In this document: one piece after another, positions 34,310 through 41,872 of the stretch
Position numbering within the stretch: the first letter of the stretch is position 1
Layout: every line of letters starts with the position of its first letter
Source of the DNA: Streptomyces sp. Go-475
Lineage (GTDB): Bacteria; Actinomycetota; Actinomycetes; Streptomycetales; Streptomycetaceae
Direction of reading: 5' to 3'
Assembly (NCBI RefSeq): GCF_003330845.1
Contig: NZ_CP026121.1
Location: 4,569,501 to 4,633,500, forward strand
Length of the DNA stretch: 64,000 bases
The notes under the pieces: generated by a model
Database searches by the model: none
What the model was told of the DNA's origin: nothing
What the model saw: only the letters and a program-made list of their open reading frames with translations
Translations under genes and position numbers: made by a program

Positions 34310-34914
34310 CGCGCAGGCACCAGCAGCGGACGTATCCGCGTCGCGCTGAGCCGTCGCGCCAGTGCGTCGGGGTGGCTGCGCACCACGGCCGTCAGCAGCG
34401 ACGCAACGAGAGCCCCGACCAGCACGCCGGCCACGACGTCGTGCGGATAGTGCGCGCCGACCCAGACCCGGGAGGCGGCCATCGCGCAGGCGGCCACCGC
34501 CGCGACCGTACCGAGCCGGCGGGAGACGAAGAGGAGCGCGACGGCGGCCGCGGCGGCGACGGCCGCGTGATTACTCGGGAACGACCAGTCACCCGGCGCC
34601 GGGCACGCCTCCAGCGTCACCACCCGCAGGCTCTGGCAGGGCCGGTCCTCGCGCACGACCAGCTTCAACGCGTCGTTCACCGCGTACGCCACCACGACGG
34701 TCACCGGCGCGGCCAGCGCGACCAGCGCCGCACGTGCGCCGACCTGCCGCGCCCGCCACCAGCCCACGGCCATCAGCACGGCGAACACCGCCAGCCCGTA
34801 CGTCGACCAGGCCGACACCAGGCTGTCCAGCCAGGCCGGGGAGCGGCGGGCGAGGTCCACCACGTCCGTGTAGGCGGAGCCGTCGACCGAGGCCCCGTCG
34901 AAGGCGAGCATCAT
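34306..34914 (-). CDS. PAP2-family membrane phosphatase (BcrC-like)
   Basis: A 202-residue protein with five or six helices. Motifs: 'LKLVVREDRPC' (KxxxxxxRP type, Lys84), PSNH at 113-116, and 'ASRVWVGAHYPHDVVAG' (Arg, catalytic His, Asp). Size and motif spacing resemble undecaprenyl-pyrophosphate phosphatases of the BcrC/YbjG group, which recycle the lipid carrier of peptidoglycan synthesis and give bacitracin resistance. The ATG at 34914 overlaps the stop of the DedA gene. Two PAP2 proteins in one operon suggest different lipid phosphates. Confidence 0.9.
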   Translation of the reverse strand: MMLAFDGASVDGSAYTDVVDLARRSPAWLDSLVSAWSTYGLAVFAVLMAVGWWRARQVGARAALVALAAPVTVVVAYAVNDALKLVVREDRPCQSLRVVTLEACPAPGDWSFPSNHAAVAAAAAVALLFVSRRLGTVAAVAACAMAASRVWVGAHYPHDVVAGVLVGALVASLLTAVVRSHPDALARRLSATRIRPLLVPAR

Positions 34915-35492
34915 CCGCGTGCCTCCTTCGCCTGCGCCCGGCGGGACCGGTAGAGCTCGGCGGCGAGGGGGACCGGTGACAGGGCGACGAGCGCGACGAT
35001 CGGCAGCAGGTAGCGGTCCACGTTCGGCACGGACGAACCGAGGGCGTACCCGGCGAGGATCAGGCCCAGGCTCCGGACGAGTCCGCCGGCCGGCTGCCAC
35101 ACGGTGAACGTCCGTATGGGCACTCGCAGGGCGCCCGCCATGGGGTTGGGCACCGTGCGCACCACCGGCACGAAGCGGGCCGGCACGAGCGCCTTCGCGT
35201 GCCCGTACCGCTCCGGCAACTCCTCCGCGCTCCGGGCTCCTTGGTGCAGGCGGGCCGATTCGCTGCGGTCGAGCAGGGCTCCGCCGGCCCTGCGCCCGAT
35301 CAGGTAGCCGCACTGGGAGCCGACCAGTGTCCCCGCGGCGGCGACGAGCAGCAGCGGCGTCAGGGACAGCCGCAGGCCGCCGGGGGCTGTCCCGGTGGCC
35401 AGCAGGCCGGCTGTGGACAGCAGGGACTGGGCACTGAGATTCACCGCCAACCGTGAGGCCGTGGGAGCGGCCATGGTCGCGAGCACCGTCAT
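34911..35492 (-). CDS. DedA/VTT-family membrane protein
   Basis: A 193-residue protein of the DedA (SNARE-associated/VTT) family. Visible are the re-entrant and helical segments 'LLLVAAAGTLVGSQCGYLIG' and 'ERYGHAKALVPARFVPVVRT', with the conserved R-F-x-P-x-x-R followed by 'PNPMAGALRVPIRTF'. DedA proteins such as UptA move undecaprenyl phosphate or phospholipids across the membrane. It is the first gene of the operon; GAGAGGG lies seven bases before the ATG. Co-encoded PAP2 enzymes fit a lipid-carrier recycling role. Confidence 0.88.
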   Translation of the reverse strand: MTVLATMAAPTASRLAVNLSAQSLLSTAGLLATGTAPGGLRLSLTPLLLVAAAGTLVGSQCGYLIGRRAGGALLDRSESARLHQGARSAEELPERYGHAKALVPARFVPVVRTVPNPMAGALRVPIRTFTVWQPAGGLVRSLGLILAGYALGSSVPNVDRYLLPIVALVALSPVPLAAELYRSRRAQAKEARG

Positions 35493-35565
35493 ACGCGAGC
35501 CCTCTCATACTGGACGGACGGGAGCACGCGGACACGGCACCCGTGACTACTGGCGACCACCTACT

Positions 35566-35602
35566 GACTACAATCCTGTAGACGGTCTACCGCACTGTAG
35601 AC
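35566..35602 (+). promoter_or_regulatory. Tandem BlaI-type operators
   Basis: Two 18-bp dyads: GACTACA-N4-TGTAGAC (35566-35583) and GTCTAC-N6-GTAGAC (35585-35602), 19 bp centre to centre, directly ahead of the BlaI-like gene. TACA/TGTA half sites are the hallmark of BlaI/MecI operators, so autoregulation is expected. They also lie 75 bp from the divergent DedA operon start and could affect it. Confidence 0.75.
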
Positions 35603-35626
35603 GAAGACGGGGTGAGGATCGTTCCC

Positions 35627-35998
35627 ATGAACGACGCGAAGGACGAACGCCGACCGGCGGGCGAACTCGAGGCCAGTGTCATGGCCGCACTGTGGGCCGC
35701 CGACGGCCCGCGCACACCGGGGCAGGTGCAGGCCGACCTCGCCGTGGACCTGGCCCGCACCACCGTGACGACGATCTTGACCCGCCTGCACGACAAGGGC
35801 GTCGTCGGCCGCGAGCGGCAGGGCCGCGGTTACGCGTACTTCCCCGTCGAGGACGCCCCCGGCCTCACAGCCCGCCGTATGCACGGCGAACTCAACCGGG
35901 GTTCCGACCGTGAGACGGTCCTGGCCCGCTTCGTCGCCCGGCTCAGCTCCGACGACGAGCGGGTCCTGCGCGAGCTCCTGGAATCGGGTGAGCAATGA
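35627..35998 (+). CDS. BlaI/MecI-family transcriptional repressor
   Basis: A 123-residue winged-helix repressor: 'GELEASVMAALWAADGPRTP' then 'ARTTVTTILTRLHDKGVVGR' (recognition helix) and 'YAYFPVEDAPGL' (wing), followed by a dimerisation helix bundle. The start at 35627 (MNDAKDERR) has GAGG nine bases upstream. It overlaps the M56 peptidase gene by 4 bp, the usual BlaI/BlaR1-like pair in which the peptidase inactivates the repressor on an envelope signal. Tandem dyads lie in its promoter. Confidence 0.92.
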   Translation: MNDAKDERRPAGELEASVMAALWAADGPRTPGQVQADLAVDLARTTVTTILTRLHDKGVVGRERQGRGYAYFPVEDAPGLTARRMHGELNRGSDRETVLARFVARLSSDDERVLRELLESGEQ

Positions 35999-36924
35999 CC
36001 CCGCTGCTGCTGATCCCGCTCCTCCTGCCGTTCGCGGCGCGACCCCTCGCGGCCCGCGCACTCGACCGCCTCGCCCCCGTCGCCGCGCTGTGGACACTGG
36101 TCATCGCCGCGATCGTGCTGGCCGGCGCCTCCGTGTCCGCGCTCGGCGCGCTCGTCCTGACGGGCTTGCTCGAACTGCCTGTTCTCGCCGAGTTCGGCGA
36201 GCTGGTCCACCCGCTGCCCACGCCGTCGGAGGCGTTCGTCCTGCCCGCGGCCGCAGCCGCCGCCGGCGCCCTCACGGTCAGCGCCTGGACGCTGCTGCGG
36301 TGGGCCCTGCGCCAGATCCGCGCCGTGCGCACCGCCCGTCGGCAGGCCGACTGCAGCGGTACCGCGGGCGACCTGTGCGTCGTCGACTCGCCTCTCCCGG
36401 ACGCGTACGCCCTGCCGGGCCGCCCGCACCGCATCGTCGTCACCACCGGGATGCTCCGCAGCCTCGCCCCCGCGGAGCGCCAGGCCCTCTTCGCCCACGA
36501 GCGTGCCCACAACGCGGGCGGCCACTACCGCTTCCTGCTCGCCGCCGAGCTCGCGGCCCACTGCCACCCCGGGCTGCGCCGTGTCCGCGATGCCGTCCGG
36601 CTCGCCGCCGAACGGGCGGCAGACGAAGCCGCGGCCACTGCGGTGGGTGACCGGCGCCTGACCGCGCGGGCCATCGCCCGAGCCGCTCTCGCCACCCGCG
36701 CCTCGCCCTCCGCTCGCCCGGACTTCGCCTCCGCCGCGGCCACCGGCCCCGTCCCCCTGCGGGTCGCGGCCCTCCTCTCGCCACCCGCGCCACGCCCCCG
36801 CACTGCCTGTTGGATCGCCCTGCTTCTCGCCGCCTGCGCGGCCGTCTCGGCCTGCGCAGCGGCGACCGGCGTGATCGCGTTCCATCACGAGGTGGAGATC
36901 GCTCAGGGCGAGGCGCGACGCTGA
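35995..36924 (+). CDS. M56-family (BlaR1-like) membrane metallopeptidase
   Basis: A 309-residue protein with N-terminal helices (~1-60, ~80-105), a cytoplasmic zinc peptidase domain with the HExxH motif HERAH at 168-172, and a C-terminal helix (~275-295). It lacks the penicillin-binding sensor domain of true BlaR1, as is common for Streptomyces M56 proteins. It is translationally coupled to the BlaI repressor, which is its likely substrate. What it senses is unknown; no beta-lactamase gene is nearby. Confidence 0.9.
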   Translation: MTPLLLIPLLLPFAARPLAARALDRLAPVAALWTLVIAAIVLAGASVSALGALVLTGLLELPVLAEFGELVHPLPTPSEAFVLPAAAAAAGALTVSAWTLLRWALRQIRAVRTARRQADCSGTAGDLCVVDSPLPDAYALPGRPHRIVVTTGMLRSLAPAERQALFAHERAHNAGGHYRFLLAAELAAHCHPGLRRVRDAVRLAAERAADEAAATAVGDRRLTARAIARAALATRASPSARPDFASAAATGPVPLRVAALLSPPAPRPRTACWIALLLAACAAVSACAAATGVIAFHHEVEIAQGEARR

Positions 36925-37039
36925 CCGGCCGTCGCATTCAGGACTTCAGTCGGGCAAGGGCAACTTATGCACCAGAAGCCCAAAAACTATGGCAAAGGCA
37001 CCTGGGCTGCCGCCAGTTGCCCGTGTCATCGTGCGGGCC

Positions 37040-37831
37040 ATGACGACACAGCACGTCCTTGATGACCGGCGTCGCGTTCCGCTGCGCCCGATGGCGAACA
37101 AGGTGCCCGAAGTGACCGCCTGCTTTTGGATCATCAAGGTCCTGACGACCGGCATGGGGGAGACGGCCTCCGACCTCCTGGCCCGCGTGCTCGGCCCCGT
37201 ACCGGCGGTCGCTCTCGGCGGACTCGCCCTGGTGGCCTCCCTGGCCGTCCAGTTCACCGTCCGCCGCCACATCGCCTGGGTGTACTGGACCGCCGTCGTC
37301 ATGGTCAGCGTCTTCGGCACGATGGCGGCCGACGTCCTGCACGTCGGCCTCGGCGTCCCCTATGCGGTGTCGACTCCCGTCTTCCTGGTCACGCTGGCCG
37401 CCGTCTTCGTCCTCTGGTACGCGAGCGAGCGGACGCTGTCCATCCACGGCATCCACACCCGTCGCCGCGAGGGGTTCTACTGGGCGGCCGTCCTGGCCAC
37501 GTTCGCCCTCGGTACCGCCGCGGGCGACCTCACCGCCACCGCGGGCCTCGGCTACCTGGGTTCGGTCGTCCTCTACGCGGCCGCGATCTGCGTACCTGCC
37601 CTGGCCCACCGTTGGGCCGGTTTCAACGCGGTGGCCGCTTTCTGGTCCGCATACATCATCACCCGTCCCCTCGGTGCCTCCCTCGCCGACTGGATGGCGG
37701 TCGGCCACACCCGCGGCGGCCTTGACCTGGGGTTGGAGCCTGTCACCCTCGCGTGGACGGCCGCAATCCTGGGCTTCGTCGCCTACCTGGCGACATCACA
37801 GCGTGACAGGCGCGGTGGCGTCGCGACCTGA
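37040..37831 (+). CDS. COG4705-type membrane protein, second paralogue
   Basis: A 263-residue membrane protein with about eight helices, related over its whole length to the protein at 30739-31581: 'NKVPEVTACFWIIKVLTTGM', 'GETASDLLARVLG', 'ERTLSIHGIHTRRREGFYWA' and 'ITRPLGASLADWMAVG'. The two copies flank the envelope operon and the BlaI/M56 pair. The ATG at 37040 (MTTQHVLDD) is used; an internal ATG (MANKVPEV) is possible. Function unknown. Confidence 0.85.
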   Translation: MTTQHVLDDRRRVPLRPMANKVPEVTACFWIIKVLTTGMGETASDLLARVLGPVPAVALGGLALVASLAVQFTVRRHIAWVYWTAVVMVSVFGTMAADVLHVGLGVPYAVSTPVFLVTLAAVFVLWYASERTLSIHGIHTRRREGFYWAAVLATFALGTAAGDLTATAGLGYLGSVVLYAAAICVPALAHRWAGFNAVAAFWSAYIITRPLGASLADWMAVGHTRGGLDLGLEPVTLAWTAAILGFVAYLATSQRDRRGGVAT

Positions 37832-38106
37832 CCGGATGCGCCTGGCCGCCGCCCCCCGGCGAGGCGGGCGGCTCCCGGGCGCAGAACCGTGACGCGTCCC
37901 GTGATACCGCGGACGACGTGGTGCGCAGCTGGCGAGGACGCGGGTGACTGGCTCCGAAGGAGCCGTGGACGGCGGTGCCGGTGTGGTTGACGAAGGCGTC
38001 GACGAGTCGGTGGCCCACCTTCCTGTCGCGGTGGCCCGACACTTCGCTTCGCACTCAGGACACGCAGAGGGCACACGCCACACCGAATTGGCCTGGACAA
38101 CGAACG
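37832..38106. other. Intergenic region left of the AICE
   Basis: 275 bp of GC-rich sequence; a leftward frame reads 'HRDRKVGHRLVDAFVNHTG', without a recognisable family. No gene is supported. This should be original chromosome just outside the element. Confidence 0.4.
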
Positions 38107-38131
38107 AACCCCAGGTCACTGACCTGGGGTT
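38107..38131 (-). terminator. Former tRNA-Gly terminator, now left of the AICE
   Basis: Perfect 11-bp stem AACCCCAGGTC / GACCTGGGGTT with an ACT loop, followed six bases later by the 47-bp att repeat. It has the same place relative to the tRNA 3' end as the hairpins at 53985 and 15784, so it is probably the chromosomal terminator displaced by integration. Confidence 0.75.
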
Positions 38132-38137
38132 TCTCTC

Positions 38138-38184
38138 TGGAGCGGGTGACGAGAATCGAACTCGCGCTCTCAGCTTGGGAAGCT
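38138..38184 (-). repeat. Left att site of the AICE (47-bp tRNA-Gly 3' copy)
   Basis: Identical over 47 bp to 54015-54061, which is the 3' half (anticodon loop to CCA) of the intact tRNA-Gly gene. The match ends two bases into the anticodon stem/loop side, as expected for a tyrosine-integrase crossover region in a tRNA. Confidence 0.9.
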
Positions 38185-38639
38185 CGGGTTCTTTGGCGGG
38201 ATTGCTGTACCGACCTGCGGGGGAGCCGTGTTGGAGCCCTGGTCGCACCCGGGGCGCTACCCGCTGTTCCCCGTGGTTCCCCGCAGGATCTGGCACGCGT
38301 ATGGCACGGTGCCTTCGCCTCGAAGGTCCCCCTGGCAGAGCTGGGAGCCCCGGAGTGTCTGAGCCTCAGCGGATGACAGTCGACCACGACGGCGGGTGCG
38401 CTGACCAACCACGCACGCGTGTGCCTCGCCGCGTCCCCGCCGTCCTGAGCCACGCTGCCATGCCGTCGACCAGAGCAAGCCGCGTAGGTGGAAGCGTGGC
38501 GGTGGAACCTTGACTAGAAGGCCTCATGTCCCGAAGCAACTCGGGCGGGGACGGCGCCTTGGGGTGGTATGGCTGTGGGCGTCAACCGCCTGCCGGGCGA
38601 CCGTCTGCGCCCGGGGGTGCCCCAGGGGTCGGCCGCGCG
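38185..38639. other. Left end of the AICE, no supported gene
   Basis: 455 bp between the left att repeat and the HTH gene. Short frames only; nothing recognisable. Confidence 0.4.
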
Positions 38640-39197
38640 TCACTCATCCCCGGGGTCCGGGATCGAGTCGAGCAGCGCGTAAGCGTCCTCCTCAACCTCA
38701 GCCCGGCCCATACCCACGTCCATCTTGACGGCCTGCAATTCGGGCAGCTTGAGCCACTCCAACTGCTCCAGTGTGTAGGGGCCATCGCTCTCACCAAACG
38801 CCGTCAGCAGCCTGGCTGAGATGCGCTCCACCTCGGCCTCGGCCCCACGCTTCTCGCACATGGCGCGCGCCATTTGATGGATGACCGACACATCCTCCTC
38901 GCGAACGTCCCGCAGCACTGCGAGGAGGGACCGCAGATGCTCGGGCACCGTGTCGTCCGGCCGCACCCCGCACCACTGCTCGGCGACCATCTCCGCGACC
39001 CGGCGCACAGGCACCTCCAAGGCTCTGGCCAGGTACGGGTAGAGGCTCGGCTTGGGCGGGTCCTCAATCTCGTTCCACCGCACTTTGTTCCACCATGTCA
39101 CCGATCGCTTGAAGTCACAGTCGGAAGCCATCTCCTGGTACGTCTTGCCGGCCTTGGCGTTGAGCCGGGTGACCCGCTCACTGAATACGTTTCCCAT
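38640..39197 (-). CDS. Putative HTH regulator of the AICE cargo region
   Basis: A 185-residue acidic protein. Its N-terminus ('SERVTRLNAKAGKTYQEMAS') and 'PSLYPYLARALEVPVRRVAE' look like the first and last helices of an Xre-type helix-turn-helix domain with an unusual Trp-rich middle ('SVTWWNKVRW'). The C-terminal half is helical ('GAEAEVERISARLLTAF', 'LEQLEWLKLPELQ'). The start at 39197 (MGNVFSER) is chosen because it opens the HTH; upstream ATGs at 39209/39212 are possible. It diverges from the HEPN-like gene across a 14-bp palindrome, suggesting autoregulation. It could be the antitoxin-like partner of that gene. Confidence 0.65.
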   Translation of the reverse strand: MGNVFSERVTRLNAKAGKTYQEMASDCDFKRSVTWWNKVRWNEIEDPPKPSLYPYLARALEVPVRRVAEMVAEQWCGVRPDDTVPEHLRSLLAVLRDVREEDVSVIHQMARAMCEKRGAEAEVERISARLLTAFGESDGPYTLEQLEWLKLPELQAVKMDVGMGRAEVEEDAYALLDSIPDPGDE

Positions 39198-39229
39198 GGC
39201 GGGGAGCATCATCTGAAAAATACAAACTG

Positions 39230-39243
39230 TCAACTATAGTTGA
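39230..39243. promoter_or_regulatory. 14-bp perfect palindrome in a divergent promoter
   Basis: TCAACTATAGTTGA, embedded in an AT-rich 40-bp stretch that is exceptional for this genome. It includes a TATAGT -10-like element on both strands and lies between the HTH gene and the HEPN-like gene. A plausible operator for the HTH protein. Confidence 0.6.
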
Positions 39244-39374
39244 TGTCAATCCGCGATTCTGGTAAGGGGGTTGACCCACTTGGGGCGCGGCTCAGGGAGC
39301 TGCTGACCCCGGGGCCCGCGGCCACGGCCGATATTCGTCTGCCCCCACGGGGCTGTGCTGCCAGAATCCGGAGC

Positions 39375-39863
39375 ATGAGCCGCACTCCCGAACTGCCGTG
39401 GCCTGTGCCCGACGAGCGATTCCGCCACTGGGCCAGTCAGTTCGCTGACATGCACGACCTGGTCCGTGACCTCGTTATCCCGTCCGGCCTGCCCCGGGCT
39501 GCGGAAAGCGTCCTGACCACGGCACGCGAGCTGATCCGCATGAGCTATTACCGCTACGAGTTCATGATGATCGGCGCTGCTACCTCCGTCATCGCCATCG
39601 AGACCGCGCTCACCGACCGCTACGGCAAGGGCACCCTGGCTGGTCACCTCGGGAAGGCCCGTGCTGACGGACTTCTCACCGAGGAGCAGTACGACCTCCT
39701 GGATAGCTGTGGGCGGCCGATCCGGAACAGCTATGCGCACGGGGATCTCACCCATGCCGTGCTGACCCCGCCCCTGGCCATCGGGATGGTCCGTACGTCG
39801 ATCACGATCCTTGCCGAGTTGCACGCCAGCCCTCGCCCCGGGACCACGGCCTCGAGCGAATAA
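39375..39863 (+). CDS. HEPN-like protein (R-x4-H motif)
   Basis: A 162-residue, mostly helical protein. 'RPIRNSYAHGDL' contains R117-N-S-Y-A-H122, i.e. the R-x4-H arrangement (with polar N after R) of HEPN ribonucleases, placed after a helix as in that fold; 'ATSVIAIETALTDRYGKG' resembles the first HEPN helices of Apea/DUF4145-like proteins. HEPN proteins act as RNases in toxin-antitoxin and abortive-infection systems. The start is uncertain: 39375 is followed by a good coding frame, while an ATG at 39243 would lie inside the palindrome. The divergent HTH gene and the defence-like operon downstream support a conflict role, which remains inference. Confidence 0.6.
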   Translation: MSRTPELPWPVPDERFRHWASQFADMHDLVRDLVIPSGLPRAAESVLTTARELIRMSYYRYEFMMIGAATSVIAIETALTDRYGKGTLAGHLGKARADGLLTEEQYDLLDSCGRPIRNSYAHGDLTHAVLTPPLAIGMVRTSITILAELHASPRPGTTASSE

Positions 39864-40097
39864 GCGTTCGCGTGATGCTTCTCGTGCGCAGCCAGTGATT
39901 AGGACTCGCCGGACAGCAACCCCTCCGCATCGGCTGCATGGTGACAGCGTTACCACTTGGCTGGATCTTGCCTATGGGCATGTTGTTTCAAGTCGCCTAG
40001 CATCATGACGACGGGTAGACCCTCTGTCGCGGTGTGTCACACGCTCACCTCGGTAACAGACCGCCGTCGGGGGGCGCAGCAAGATCGTGGGGGTGTT

Positions 40098-41303
40098 GTG
40101 GGGAAAGCGGAGCCGGCCAACGTAATGCGAGAACTCGCCCGCATGGAGGGTGAAGACACCGGCATCAAGACGTTTGCTCGGTACCGCTGGCAAGCAAAAC
40201 AGGCCGTCCGGCATTGGCTTACATGCCTTAAACCGGACGGGGGGCCTCTTGCGATTGTGTGCGAGAGGCTTGAAGACATCACCATTGTTCGTGCAGACGC
40301 CATCCGATTTGCGCAGCTTAAAACTAGAGACCGTGGATCATGGAGCGCAAAGTCCGTCTGCGACAGGGGGCACGGAGTCGATTCACTGGTGCGCACCTCT
40401 AAAGCGGTGCGCGAGATCGGGCTTCATGACCGAGCAGTCTTCGAACTATGGCTCGAAGGGCCAATGTCCGAGCTTAGAGAGACAGTCGACTTCTTCGCCA
40501 ACCCGGCAACCGCTTCTGCGGCGATTCGGACAAAGATCGTGGCCCTCGGTCTCGAGAGATCTCATCTCAGCGACTTCCTCGAACGCATGATAGTACGAGT
40601 ACAGCAACCGTCACGTCCACATATTGATGCTGTAATTCTGCGGGAAATGGCGGCACTGTGGCCTGCCCAATCGATCGCGGAGCTCGAGGATATCTACACT
40701 CGGCTACTTGATGCCGCCTCTGCGGCGCAGGCCGGCGAGCATCCAATTGGCCAGATTCGACGCTTTGTAGCTCAGTGCGTTGATGCCTCTGCTCTTCCTG
40801 GCGTTCCAGACGACATGGACGTGCATGTACTTAGCAGAGCAAAGATCGTGGCATTGACCCCGCCTCTTCCAGTCGAGACGGATGACGAATTGCTCGCTCG
40901 CATGTCCGCCGGCGAAAGCTCCTCCATGCTTGAGCTTAAGATGAGGCGTGCGGGTGCCAGCCAACAGGTATTGCACCAGGCGCAGAGTCTTCGCGCGCAG
41001 GCAGAGGTAGCTCGACAGCTAGCTATGGCCAGCCGGACTGATTTGGGCGAGGATCTAGAAGAGCTCAAGGAGAAGGTGCTCACCGTAGCGCGGGCAACTG
41101 CTACACGCGCCCATCTGAACGGCGCTATGAACCCTGTTGCGGCATCGCGGCCCGCAGATTTCATAAGTGCAGAGCTCTTGAGTAACCCCCATATTCTTGG
41201 ACAGCTCGACAAAGCGGATATCTTCGCGCGTGATGGGATTGACGTTTTCGGTTACCTTTGTCAACTGTCCGACGAATGCCATTTCGGATGGAGGGTGGCA
41301 TGA
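40098..41303 (+). CDS. DUF4297-like nuclease, effector of an ABC-3C system
   Basis: About 401 residues. The N-terminus has the DUF4297/Cap4-type nuclease pattern of the PD-(D/E)xK fold: 'GIKTFARYRWQAKQAVRHWL', then 'CERLEDITIV' (acidic residues ~56-60) and 'FAQLKTRDRG' (Q73-x-K75). The rest is helical and probably recognises the partner proteins or DNA. The GTG at 40098 is an approximate start; an ATG eight codons downstream is possible. The stop overlaps the next start (ATGA), and all three genes of the set are coupled. Base composition is clearly lower in GC than flanking genes, so the set was probably acquired. Expected role: degrade DNA after infection when triggered by the ATPase complex. 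Confidence 0.78.
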   Translation: MGKAEPANVMRELARMEGEDTGIKTFARYRWQAKQAVRHWLTCLKPDGGPLAIVCERLEDITIVRADAIRFAQLKTRDRGSWSAKSVCDRGHGVDSLVRTSKAVREIGLHDRAVFELWLEGPMSELRETVDFFANPATASAAIRTKIVALGLERSHLSDFLERMIVRVQQPSRPHIDAVILREMAALWPAQSIAELEDIYTRLLDAASAAQAGEHPIGQIRRFVAQCVDASALPGVPDDMDVHVLSRAKIVALTPPLPVETDDELLARMSAGESSSMLELKMRRAGASQQVLHQAQSLRAQAEVARQLAMASRTDLGEDLEELKEKVLTVARATATRAHLNGAMNPVAASRPADFISAELLSNPHILGQLDKADIFARDGIDVFGYLCQLSDECHFGWRVA

Positions 41304-41872
41304 CTGCGATCATCGTTGACCCTTCTAGAAGCATCCCCCGTCACAGATTTCGCTCCTCTCCCGAGGCTGAAACTCGACTGCTGCTTTTGATTGACGGATT
41401 CAGTCGCAAGCGGGGTGGCGAAGTTAGGAGTTTAGAAGGGCGAGTGAAACTAGCCAAACTCGACTTCTTGCTGCGCTACCCTAAGCATTTGGTCCGAGTT
41501 CTGGAAAGTATTGGGGTGGGGGCCCCCGACAGCGATCTCCTTAATTTGCAAGAGGCGCCTCTCGATTCTCGGATGATGAGATATCGATATGGTCCATGGG
41601 ATCCTTCTTACTACGCAGTCTTGGGATCTCTGATCGGCCGCGGTCTGGTGAAAGTAGAGCCTCTACCGAGAACATCAGGTCTCGGCTATTCAACTACATC
41701 AATTGGCGCGTCGCTGGCATCTGAGTTGAGTAAAGATGAAAGCTTCTCGGTGATTAATGCCAGGATCAAGGTTCTTCGCCGACACCTTGATAAGAGTGGC
41801 AGCACCTTAAAGGATTATCTGTACAAGCTTCCAGAAGTGGCAGACTCAACGTGGCATGAGGAGATCGGATGA
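41300..41872 (+). CDS. ABC-three-component system middle component
   Basis: A 190-residue protein between the nuclease and ATPase genes, overlapping both by 4 bp. It has the features of an ABC-3C middle component: a short helical start ('EAETRLLLLIDGFSRK'), 'RVKLAKLDFLLRYPKHLVRV', and 'RYRYGPWDPSYYAVLGSLIG' with the G-P-W-D turn before a winged-helix-like 'GRGLVKVEP'. Such components bridge ATPase and effector. GGAGGG lies just before the ATG. It contains two in-frame TTA codons (41432-41434 and 41807-41809), rare in Streptomyces and read by the bldA tRNA, so full expression may depend on developmental stage. Confidence 0.75.
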   Translation: MTAIIVDPSRSIPRHRFRSSPEAETRLLLLIDGFSRKRGGEVRSLEGRVKLAKLDFLLRYPKHLVRVLESIGVGAPDSDLLNLQEAPLDSRMMRYRYGPWDPSYYAVLGSLIGRGLVKVEPLPRTSGLGYSTTSIGASLASELSKDESFSVINARIKVLRRHLDKSGSTLKDYLYKLPEVADSTWHEEIG

